This document shows, in pieces, positions 8,802-19,328 of a DNA stretch of 64,000 bases; the first letter of the stretch is position 1, and each line of letters begins with the position of its first letter. The position numbers were made by a program, and so were the translations under genes. This DNA comes from Rhynochetos jubatus (Eukaryota; Chordata; Aves; Eurypygiformes; Rhynochetidae), in contig CM050657.1 of the NCBI GenBank assembly GCA_027574665.1, forward strand, positions 28,891,408 through 28,955,407. Reading direction: 5' to 3'. The notes under the pieces are model-generated. The model was not told where the DNA came from. It saw nothing but the letters and a program-made list of their open reading frames with translations, and searched no databases.

Positions 8802-9675
8802 CGGAAGTATAAGGACAACAAACAAGAAGAAAGCATTCCTTGCATTAAGGCCGTCAAAGCACCTTTTGTGGGCTGCTAAGTGAAAGCTTATTCAGCTGTT
8901 TCTTCTCCAATTAAATATATGAAGTCTCCATAGCAACAGCCATTTTGTAAGATGCTTATATTTTATGATGTTCCAGATACTGAGCAGCTAACTAAAGGAG
9001 GAATGCCACAACCATAACACAGGACTTCTTAGAGTACTTTCTAGGGAGCACAGCTGTACCTACTGCCACAGAGGAACAATGTTCCTGACAGTAATGTTAA
9101 TTTTAAAAGTTTTTTCTTTTTTAAAAAATAGGCATTTCCTTCTCAGTCCTTTTTGTGCTGTATTGTGTGATGAGAAGTGGATTTTAAAAGAGAATTTTAT
9201 ATATAAAATTTAAATAAAATTAAATCTTGTATTTTGCAAGTCATGGTACTACAAAACTAGATCCACAGCAGTCCAACGTCCTTTTTAAATTACTGAAGTC
9301 ACTGCAGAGATACTAGGTGATAAGAGCTGAGGCTCTGCAGCCAACCTGTTATCAACACACTGGTAAAAGCAATTGAAAAAATACTGTTTCTGTAGCACGG
9401 CTGTTTGTCACAGCTCAGTAGGTGTTGTGCAAGGGAAAGAATGCAACAGTTACCCAGAAAAGATTTTAAAACTTATTTTGATAATTATGGCTGTCATCAG
9501 TCATATGAGAACTAAATACTATGCCTTTTCTGCCCAGAGTGCACATCCGGGGGCATAGCCTATAGCAGATAGAAGTTAAGGAGTTGATCCAAGCCCCACA
9601 GCTACAGACAGAAGGGTTGTGACACAAACTTTGGTACTACATCTGTATTTATAATTTAAACCCCACCCAAAATTT
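8802..9675. other. Unannotated stretch with an AT palindrome
   Basis: No gene is seen. Positions 9193-9210 form a perfect 18-bp palindrome (aattttatatataaaatt) inside a longer AT tract. Confidence 0.6.
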
Positions 9676-9735
9676 TATCATTGAATCACAGAAGGGTTTG
9701 GGCTGGAAGGGACCTTTCAAAATCATCTGGTTCTT
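9676..9735 (-). mobile_element. CR1 3'-tail fragment (about 60 bp)
   Basis: ttgaatcacagaagggtttg followed by ggctggaagggacctttcaaaa is the reverse complement of the CR1 3' end (compare 18578-18625). Only the last part of the 3' UTR and one terminal octamer-like unit remain, so this is a severely 5'-truncated insertion or an old fragment. Confidence 0.8.
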
Positions 9736-10929
9736 TGCAAGAGCCTGGCCATGTAAATCTAGGGGCAATATAAATCCTGATATAAATATCCTGCGGTTTA
9801 GAGAGGGAACAAACACTAGACGGGGATTTTTGTCTGAAGGCAGTTTTCTCTGAAAGTCTTTTCTCCAGATGCTCTATAACATCAAGCTGATATATGCTGT
9901 GATATGCAGTATATGTTCCAGATTCCTCCACACCGCCGTGTTTTACCTCTCGGTGTTTCTGAACGTGACGTGGGGAAGGACACCCAGCGATAGGGAATTG
10001 TTAGTGCTGCTCTTCAAGGCCCTTTTGAAATACCGATGCTCACCATGCATCCCTGTACATCCGTGTTAGAGCGTGATGGGTATAAAGAGAAACAGGCGAA
10101 GATGGCCAGAAAAAAGAGAGCTGATTGGGCAGGAAAATTGTGATAAGCTTAGCTCATGCAGCCAAAACAGAGGCTAAGGGGGAATGGGATTACTTGCTAT
10201 AAATATTAGGGATGCATGGCAGGCTGGGGGAATGGCTACCTAAGAAGGGAGAGCAGTGCTGAGCACAGAAGCACATTTTTAAATGAGCACATAAGTGCAT
10301 TTTGAATGAAAATCGGAATTGGGATTCAAGTTTACCATAAATCTGAGGCTCTGGAGCTGCTGTACAGCAGGAATATCAGATTAAAATAAAAATGTGATCA
10401 GCTGGAATGTGCAGCTGGCTAAGCTGAGGACAGGTGACAGAAGGTAAAAGCAAAAAAAAATGTGTTGATAAGGAGATATTGTATAACCTGTGCTCTGTTA
10501 CCTTTAGTGTCTTCAAAAGTAGCCCTGTCCCATTGCTCCGGTGCTGGGCGGTCAGGGTGCCTTTGGACAGTCGCCCTTACAACCAGGGTGAAGCTAGTTT
10601 AAGGTGCTTTTATTAGCTGGTTTCCGTGGAGTTGTCCGAGCCATGGACAGGATCAGCGCCTGCACCCTGGGGATGTGAAGCGGTGCTCGGTCACTGCTGG
10701 ATGCACTCTCCAGTGTGTCTACAAACAGGGGGTTTCCTCTGGGCTGAATTTCCCACTGTTTTTTTATTCTCACAGAACAAACGATGAGGTCCTGCATACT
10801 CCTCCCCACCCCACCCCCCTTAATTGTTCTCATAGACAGCCCAGGTAGCAGCCCTAACTGCTCAGTTGGAGTAGCTGATAACTCAGTGTATTTCTCCCTG
10901 GTACATTGTGTTTTCCATCACAACTTTAG
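9736..10929. other. Unannotated stretch upstream of the small-ORF candidate
   Basis: Includes a slightly GC-richer part at 10.50-10.84 kb without a CpG island or clear promoter. Frames of 60-80 codons are present but show no recognisable features. Any first exon of the transcript proposed at 10,930 would be expected in or before this stretch; I could not identify it. Confidence 0.5.
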
Positions 10930-10994
10930 GTCACCTGCGTGAACAATGGGCCAGCTTCTGCCCTATTTTGATGACAATGTTGAACCAGGGATTG
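10930..10994 (+). CDS. Candidate start exon of a spliced small ORF
   Basis: A tcacaactttag acceptor precedes the exon and a strong donor (ATTG/gtaaga) ends it. The ATG at 10946 has A at -3 and G at +4, a strong Kozak context, and an in-frame TGA lies six bases upstream, so the start is well defined. The encoded peptide begins MGQLLPYFDD and leaves the exon in phase 1. The acceptor implies an upstream 5' UTR exon. The next candidate exon (11151-11200) is entered in the matching phase. I do not recognise the product; no signal peptide or domain is visible. It could equally be a noncoding RNA with a short ORF. Confidence 0.4.
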
Positions 10995-11150
10995 GTAAGA
11001 TAACCGAAGCACGACTTTCTCTGAAATGAAGCTATTTAAAAATGTGTCTTCCCTTCAGGAGCTCTGTTATCTTATTTTACCTTAATCTAATTTGAGGTAT
11101 GCTTTTCTTTGTCTCAGCATGACAGTTTGGTAACTAATCCTGTCCCCTAG

Positions 11151-11200
11151 GTCTCATAAACTTCAACAAGAACTTACCACACCTGAAAATACCAACTACT
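11151..11200 (+). CDS. Candidate second exon of the spliced small ORF
   Basis: The intron before it (10995-11150, 156 nt) has a textbook 3' end: a taactaat branch-point match, a short pyrimidine tract and tcccctag. The 50-nt exon ends at gtgagt, a strong donor. Entered in phase 1 it stays open (including INFNKNLPHLK) and exits in phase 0. Bird introns of this size are normal. The linked donor, branch point, acceptor and frame make this the best exon pair in the window, but the peptide is only about 33 residues to here and has no known relative that I can name. Confidence 0.4.
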
Positions 11201-11364
11201 GTGAGTGATATTTCTGTTGAAATTCATACTTAACACCACTAACCAGGGGGTTCAGAGGATTAAAACGTCCTGTCTGCCAGGAATTGTCACAGCCACTTGT
11301 ATTAACTGGATTATTAATCACTGTAAAGTACTTCATAACTAAATAGAGTTTTCTATATTTTCAG

Positions 11365-11439
11365 ATAGAGTGTTCTCACAGATGCCTGTGTCAGATTTTC
11401 CAAAGGGAACATAAAATGTCACCAGACCATATCCATTAA
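11365..11439 (+). CDS. Possible last coding exon of the spliced small ORF
   Basis: A ttttctatattttcag acceptor ends at 11364. Entered in phase 0, as the preceding candidate exon requires, it encodes 24 residues (starting IECSHRCLCQ) and stops at TAA 11437-11439. With the two earlier exons the product would be about 57 residues. A further donor-like AGAG/gtgagc at 11498 could continue the transcript as 3' UTR. This third exon is weaker than the first two because a short open frame after an acceptor is easily found by chance. Confidence 0.25.
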   Translation: MECSHRCLCQIFQREHKMSPDHIH

Positions 11440-14400
11440 GGGGAAGATGGGTCCCCCAAGGTGTTAATCAAGCTCTTTCAGAGGCTGAAAATCTCAAGAG
11501 GTGAGCAGAGCACAAGTCACTTCCAAACTTCTGGAAATTCATTCTTTTCTCTCCCTTGTTGCACGTTGGGGCTGAGGGTGAGGGGCAGGCAATAGTCTGG
11601 GTTCAGGCAGCTCAGGGTGAAGTCGTGGACCTCACTGAAAGACCTTTCTGTTAACAGCTCTTTACTCCTGAGAAAGCAAGCAGGCCCAGGCTGGATGGCA
11701 GGATATGCTCAGCTTACATCTAGGTCAGAAATTTTAGGCTTACTGAAATTCTAGTTTGTGGTAGTAGGCTACAGAGACAGGGAGGTCTCTGATAATTTTA
11801 CTGACATTTTACATACCCTTCTTTTCTTCAGAGGCCTTGCACTTTCAGATATTTTTGAGGGAAAATTTTTCTTCAAAATATTTTTCTGTTTTGGGTAACA
11901 CTTTTAATCTTAAATTTTGACCAGTCTTCTTTTTCCTACCCTGTTCCTTCACTGCTTGGAAAATAAAGTACCATTAAATGTCTCCTCACAGTTTCGGCTC
12001 TTTGGTCATGACATGAAGTTTCTGATGAATTTCTGCTTTGTGGTACTTCTAGTCTTTGTGGCTGCATTCTTCTTTCTAAGAAGGAGTCTGTTTATTAACT
12101 TAGGCTAATTTGTCAGTGCAGAAGAATGGAGGTTTCTTGAACTTCACTTGAGAGAACCATTGTCACAATAATCATTGTCAAGATTACCATAGTTAAGGAT
12201 CATTTAATAACCCAGCAGGTTGTAGAGCAAACTACTGGTCAGAAGACAGCTAGAAACCATGATCATTTTCTCTAGAGAAAATTATATTAGGCAACTCTCT
12301 TGAATCAGTTGTGATGCTAGAATTCTTTAACTGTAACCATGGCAATTTTTATGGATATACAGGGTACTACTCTTGGGAGAAATCTGTTGTTGTGTTCCAT
12401 ATAAGAATGAAATTTAACTTGTTTGGATCACATCAAATTCACTGTTACATAGAATAAATAAAGAGACACTCCTTTAAAGTGTACAATTATGTTACTGTAA
12501 TTCCTAACATGCCCAACAGCTCCAAGCCTGTCCCTGTGTACTATCAATCTATGTAGTATGGGAATAATAGCTACTGGCTTCAGTAGAATGACAGATTTGA
12601 GTATTTCTAGTTCAAAGAATGGGCACCTGCTTTCCCATAATACATTCCCGACCACATTTCGCTGCAAATATATTGTTTGCCAAAAGGTTGCAATTGCTGT
12701 TGCAATCTGTTTTCCTGGTATTACTGCCTTTCTTCAGCTTGGTCATTTATGACAACTGGCTCAAAAGTGGAGTCTCATTAGCAAGCATTAACAGATGGGC
12801 TCTATTCCGTTGTCCTCAACTCTCCTAAGTAACCCATGTGAAGCCAAAGGCATGTTCCCTGTATACTTATACTGTGTCTTTATTGTCAGCTTGATCCTCA
12901 CATGAGTTGCATCACCATCTACTGTGCCAAAGCCTTTAAGGGAAACAACTGTTCTTACTTGGTCATCACTTCAGTATTCCATACTCTATGCTATAGCTGT
13001 GAGAACAGTAAATCCAAGTTGTTTGAATGTAACTCAGTCGGTTTAGACCAGTCAGTACCCTGCCAGTTCTAGAACAGACCCATCTGATGGCAGAATTTAT
13101 AGGCAGTGTAAAAATTATAGTGTTCTTCAGCTTAAACACCATAAGGCTGTGTCCACAACTTGTGAAGACCATGAACAAGAGAGATGAGGGGTGGGATGGG
13201 TGCCCCATATTTGGACTGTATAGGGAGAATTATGTACAGTTATGTCTGTGTTGATTCTGTGATTTTTTTTTTTTTCAGTTTTTCTAACCCAGCTATTGTT
13301 GACATGAATGTTCTTTTATTGGTCATCTCCAACACAATAAAATGACCATGAACTATATTTGGTTTAGTCTTTACTAATTATGAATAAGTTCTACTACCCG
13401 TACCCTTAAAAGTGATTTATCTATTCAAACAAATACTTCCAGTGATCTTTGGGCACTTGAGAGCTGTATCTGTAACTATCATATAAAAAAAGAGTAGCAC
13501 TAGCTGATGAATTCACATCTAGATGACTATAATTTTGTCAGAAGAATCCCTGCAATGCTCAGCATCATGAAGCACCCTTCATACTGGAGCTGCTTGACCT
13601 ACCTTTGCAATTCTTTCCCAGTTGTTTTCTTTATGGAATGTGATTGCTCACTGGTTTGAAAGATTCACTTGAATAAGGATCGTAAGATCTGGATGGTTAA
13701 CCATGGAAGCTGCCTTTTTACAGCACTGTTGCTTCTTCAGATTGTCAGAAGAGCTGTTACAATGACAAATAGCCCCATTCTGTAACTATTAACGTAAGAA
13801 AGCAGCCGCAAAACCACCTGTGCATGAGCCATCGATGCATTCTGATGCCCAGGTCGGCAATATGTTGTGCACAGGTTGTGGCAGGCTTAATGTGTAGGTG
13901 ATTTAGAAAGAGTTGAAGTGTGGTCAGCATTTTGACAGGATTTACAGCTATCCAGCAGCATCTGATACTCTCAGAGAGTACCTCTGAAAGCAGAATGGCA
14001 GTTTGTTGCTGCTGAAAGCCACTCACCACAGTAGCTGTTGCAGGAGACCAAAGCTCCCAAAGTCAGGATAAAAGTACTTCCATTTATAAATGAAACATAA
14101 TAAACTTTCCTTGTTTTTAATTTATGAAGAATTCTTTTTGAGCAAATACATGATCCTCCATCCCTGTGCTTTTGTTCTGCGCAGACACTACGGGGAAGAA
14201 CAAGGGAATGTTATCAAGCTTTACTGCTGAAGGTCTCATCTGCCTGGTGGGAAGCAATCTGTCACCAAATCCATGAAGATTTGCTCAGGAGAGGAACTGA
14301 TATTCTAAACAGGAAGAAAGTTACAGCAGGGATGGGCAAAGAAAGCAGTGGGATTGTAAAGGGGTACAAAGATGCTCTACTCCAATGAATAGGTCATGCA

Positions 14401-17400
14401 AGGTAATGGAGAGTGTGAATGGACACAGAGCAGATTAGAGTCAAATTAGATTAGTGCAAAGGCTGTCAATAAGCAAGACTTGAGGACAGGAAAAGGAGAA
14501 TTATCAAGAGGAAGCAAAGTATTCTAAACAAAAAAAGTTATGGCATTGTGAGCAAAATGAAACAATAATCAAATCAATGCTTTTAGAAAAGGCTTTGTTG
14601 CTTTTTAAATATGCAGCGTAGGTCCTATATGACAGTAATACCCTCTGGGCCCACAGTCTCTGCTATAATTTCACATTAGCATAATCTTAGATTATTTACT
14701 TCTCCAGTAATATTATTAGAAATAACAATAAAAGCAATAATGTCTGTCCTCAGGGTTGGTGCAGGCTTCAGACCTTTAAAGATACATTTGTTTGGAGCAT
14801 TTTCAGTTCCTGTCAATGTACTCACACTTCGTTCAGCTCACCAAAGTTATGAGAATATTGCTTTTTCCTTTGTAACTATGGTTTGGTCACTTTCTGGCAG
14901 ATTCGAGTTCTTGTAGACAATGGAAAGAAGGCTTGACCACACCATCTCCTGCAATCCTCATCCTCTGGGCTAAATCTCCAAGCACCTCATGCATTATGAA
15001 AGAAGTGTGCCTCTGCCTGTATGTTGCATCCCTGTTGCTTTTTGCTTTTTTCTAACTTCACTGATTCCAAGTCATCAGCTACAACTCCGATTTGTCAGTA
15101 GAAATGCACCCAGTAAACTGAATCACAGTGCAGTCAGTAAGATATAATATCTTATAATGTACCCGAGAGTATGATCCTCCAGGACTCTGGCTTAATTAAG
15201 GAAAATAAATCCAAAGTTGCACTACCTTAGATCTATGTAAGACAAACTTCCTAAAGAGCTCCTACTAACTCTCTCAGGATCAGTTCTCAGTCCCACACAG
15301 GCAATCTCACACAGATCAGAGCCATCACGAAAGTCAAAATCAGAGCTCAGGCTGTTGTATTTGTCCTTAACATTTTGTGTGACTGCAATTCTGTGTTTTG
15401 TCACTTCGTTTTATTATTGCATAAACATTTCCTTTGTGCACCTAGGCCCCACAACACTTGAGTCTTTGCCAGCAACTACAAAAGATGTCCTGCTTGCTGC
15501 AAACAGCTTGTAGGTGAAGCAATGGCTGGGTGAGACGTAAAATATAGGGGTAAGCAGAGTGCTAAGTAATATGGAGTAAGCAACAGTCACAGCCAAGTGA
15601 GAGCTTTGTTAAAGGAAGAGTAAGGGTGCTTTACACAAACATGTCTTTGTATTATAAATTCTAGCCACTCCTCTTTGTCAACAAGCCCTATTTCCTCTTC
15701 TCAAGGTGCCTGGGGACAGAAGCTGAATGAGATGTGAGCTAGCAGATACACAGGGTAAGATGTGGTTGTCTTTATTTTGCTCTGACTCAGATTTTCACCA
15801 ATTTCTTGCCTGGGTTAATATACATCCTCAGTGTTGTTGTTGGACCTTGATGCATTCTCTTCTGCACTAAGGAACAGTTCGACCTGTTATCTTCTGCTTT
15901 CAATACATATTTATGTGAAAACCTCAAAACATAAGCTGCACAGCACTCAGATGAAATATCCCCTCCATGAAAAAGAGATATAACAACGATACCTGATTAA
16001 GGTATAATCAGTTTCAATACAACATCATCTTTGGTATGCATCCTATTCTCCGTGAAGCCTTCTCCTTACGTACACCTTGTTATCTGGCTGCAGACCGACC
16101 TAATTTTGCTTTTAAAGCAGAAAGAAGGAAAGGGAATAAAGTAACTGTGCTGGTGATAAATTGCAACCCATGCCTTTGGAGTTGACACTGTTGAAGATGA
16201 GGGAGAATGTAGGCAATGGGATCAGGGTTTCCTGATCCTGTGGGGTTTTTGTTCATTTGATGCAAGTTCAATTGTCTGTCTCATTAGGGAGCAGTGATAG
16301 TGCAAAGATCTTTTTTTAACATATTTTTTTGTAATTCATTAAAGCTGAGAAATGGAGCCTCTATGAATTAAATCATTCGGATGCTGAATGCTCTCCAGCA
16401 ATTCATAAACTTGCCCCCTAGGGTTTCAATGTTAGCCAAAAGAGAACAAGTCTTTACTTTTATGTTGATTTTGTAGATTCCCAGGAAAAAAAAAAAAAAA
16501 TATATATATATATATTCTTTCTTCCTGCATCATGGTATTTCAGAGAAGAAAATATCCATGTCATTTGTACCAATATACAGAAAATTATCTGATTGCCTAC
16601 TGAGGTGGCATGATATTTATTAATGGCCCTATTCTCCATGCTGCTGAGTAATTAAAATCATCTTTCACCTGATTTTTTTTATAAATGAATAACAGAAAGT
16701 GGGCTGATGATGGTGTTTCTTACAGTAATTACATCAACTAAAATAATGAAACACTGTGGGAGCTTCATGTCTAAAGTTCTTTTAGATCCTGAAGAAATTC
16801 ATAGTAGGTCTAGGGCTCTTTCCCAGCTGGTTTACAGAAAGTTGAAACATGGTAGGGTTTGAAAGCAGCTATGCAATAATAATTCGGTATTTAATTACTC
16901 TCTTTTATTAGATCTTGTTGTTAAATGCACTTTACAAGGGGAGCGTTCTTAATAACTGATACACATGATGGTATTGAAACAAAACAGCAAGTTTAAAAAA
17001 CAAAAATGCAAAGAGAACACTTCAATGTTGTTTCTAATTTGTTTGCTGGTAACTCACTACTTTTTGAGAGAAAGCACAAAGATATCAGCTGTATTTTACC
17101 AACAGAACAGTTATGGTTCTCTCCAGGTTACAAAGAAGGCTTACAAAATCAAACTTAACAGTAGATACTGGCTAACATGCTAGTAGCCTTACTCTATGTG
17201 CAGGACATGTATCAAAATCTTAGAGTAAGTCAAAGTTACTGTCATGCAATTAATGAGATGTTAAAAAGTAACAACTGCCACCTGCACCCTAATCCTAACC
17301 CAATTCTTAACCAAAGGCAAATGAGCATTGAGGTGCCCAACAGTAAATGCTCTATCCTGGGCTACAACAGCAGCAACCTCAAACCCAGACAGCTCAAACA

Positions 17401-18575
17401 ACTTGCTTAGGCAGAGGTCATTAACTGTAGTAATGACCCCCTGTAGTACATACATACATGTAATATATATGATATAGTAATGATCTCTAAGGAAAGATGG
17501 GGGTGTCATGTGCTCTGCAGCCCTAAGAGCAAGTCCAGCTCCACAAGGTACTGCGGCTCATCAGTTCTTACATGCATTAAATCTTGATTTCATGGTAGTC
17601 AGGCAAGTGGCCTTATCGGGCTTCCAAAAGGGTCTGCATAGATGGACTATGCTACTTCTCATACAAATAACTTCTGATCCTGGACACCCCACCAGAAACA
17701 CATCACCTTTATTTCTGCAGGACAAAATCCTAACCTTTAGCCAAGCTCTAACATAGTTTTTCACCTGAACCCACTAACAATGTAGCTCTCAAAAGTTAAT
17801 ACATTGACCTGAACAACAAACTAAATTTTAAACTGAGTATTAACTGGAAGCTGGAAAGCTGTGTTCAGCAAATGAGATTCGCGTTGAATAAAATGGCTGA
17901 CATGGAAGTAGTATGAATTTCTTAGTGAGTTTGTTTTAAATATGCCTTAGGAACTCAGTAACATAAATCACAGTACTTCCATTATTTAGTTTTTAATCTC
18001 AGCTCTTACTAGCCTCATAATTCACTGTTGCTTTTAATTACCATACATATCTCCAACAATACAAAATAGGCTCAAAGAAAAAAATAATCAAATATCAGAC
18101 CGTGGTTTTGCTTTAGAAACATCCATCGTATTAAAATAGAAATGTTGCTCCTAGCTATACTGTTTGAATTATACATTAACTCATTTCATCTTGTTTCTAT
18201 GCTGCTATTTTGGATTATTTTTTCAACCATTGATTTACATTTCATGTACAAGCTGAAATTTCACTTTTAATATTCAAAGATATTAGGTCAGCTGTATAAT
18301 TCATGAATGCATCAAAGTAAACACCGTATTCTACCACAAGTGTCTCGTGTTGTATTGGCTGCTCACTAACTACCAAGTGCCACAGGGACAGTGAATCAGA
18401 ACATTTCCAAGGGGGTTGCAGAAATCTAAGATTCAGAACAGCAAATGTAAACCCTAATGCACTATGTGTGACAGTCAGCCAGAAGGCATGTCGAGGTCCA
18501 AATGCCATCATGAGGTAAATATGCGTGCTGTTAATTGTGCTGGTCCAGTTTGTACAAAGTAGTAAGCTGATGATC
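11440..18575. other. Long unannotated stretch, about 7 kb
   Basis: No repeat family, RNA gene or supported exon was recognised. Notable sequence features are a T run at 13263-13275, an A14 run followed by alternating TA at 16483-16515, and TAATTA-rich segments around 16.6-16.8 kb that could be conserved regulatory DNA but cannot be judged without alignment. A minus-strand frame that begins in the neighbouring CR1 runs down to 18242. Confidence 0.5.
16483..16515. repeat. Poly(A) plus (TA)n microsatellite
   Basis: About fourteen A residues are followed immediately by roughly eight TA units. A simple repeat with no associated retroposed gene body recognised on either side. Confidence 0.9.
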
Positions 18576-18863
18576 ATAGAATCACAGAACGGTTTGGGTT
18601 GAAGGGACCTTAAAGACCATATAGTTCCAACCCCCTGCCGTGGGCAGGGACACCTTCCACTAGACCAGGTTGCTCCAAGCCTCATCCAGCCTGGCCTTGG
18701 ACACTTCCAGGGATGGGGCATCCACAGCTTCTCTGGGCAACCTGTCCCAGTGCTTCCCCCCCCTCTCCAGGCAGAATTTCTTCCTGATATCTAATCTAAA
18801 TTGCCCTGCTTTCAATTTAAACCTGTTACCCCTTGTCCTGTCACTACAGGCCCTTGTAAAAAG

Positions 18864-18890
18864 CCCCACCCCCCACCCCCCCCCCACCCC
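18864..18890 (-). repeat. G-quadruplex-forming tract within CR1
   Basis: The plus strand has four C runs (4, 6, 10 and 4 long) separated by single A residues. The minus strand is therefore four G runs with one-nucleotide T loops, a near-ideal parallel G-quadruplex. It lies where the other two CR1 copies in this window have only a short G-rich ggagggggct or gggagcggct segment, so it looks like a local expansion. Confidence 0.85.
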
Positions 18891-19127
18891 AGCTTCCCTG
18901 TAGGCCCCTTCAGGTACTGGAAGGTGCTCTAAGGTCTCCCCAGAGCCTTCCCTTCTCCAGGCTGAACAAGCCCAACTCTCTCAGCCTGTCCCCATAGCAG
19001 ATGGGCTCCAGCCCTCGGAGCATCTTGGTGGCCTCCTCTGGACTCACTCCAACCAGACAATATCCTTCTTATATTGAGGGCTCCGGAGCTGGACACAGTC
19101 CTCCAGGCGGGGTCTCAGGACAGCAGA

Positions 19128-19157
19128 GTAGAGGAATTTAAAGTAGAGGAATTTAAA
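19128..19157 (+). repeat. Perfect 15-bp tandem duplication inside CR1
   Basis: gtagaggaatttaaa occurs twice in direct succession. In the decayed minus-strand ORF2 frame this gives a repeated FKFLY-type peptide. It is absent from the equivalent region of the copies at 2.2 and 21.0 kb. Confidence 0.9.
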
Positions 19158-19328
19158 ATCCCCTCTCTCCACCTGCTGGCTTGCGTACAGCCCAGGATCC
19201 GGTTGGCTTTCTGGGCTGCCAGCGCACACTGCCGGCTCATGTCCAGCTTTTCATCCACCAGTACCCCAAGTCCTCCTCCTCAGGGCTGCTCTCGATCCAT
19301 TCTCCGCTTAGTCTGTACTTGTGCTTGG

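Larger units (their letters stand above)
18576..19328 (-). mobile_element. CR1 LINE copy, 5'-truncated, antisense
   Basis: The plus strand begins with atagaatcaca, the reverse of the CR1 3' terminal octamers, then the 3' UTR. On the minus strand it then shows ORF2 C-terminal blocks: RLPREAVDAPSLEVSKARLDEAWSNLV near 18660-18740 and FTRACSDRTRGN near 18840, back to GEWI near 19300. Truncation is within the reverse-transcriptase C-terminus. Internal changes include an expanded C-rich tract (18864-18890) and a 15-bp tandem duplication (19128-19157). The insertion abuts an ATA/ATG trinucleotide run at 19329-19349, which may be its integration flank. Confidence 0.96.

Noticed and set aside
17281-17311. 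Telomere-like CCTAATCCTAACCC words
   Set aside because: Only two imperfect units, no array.
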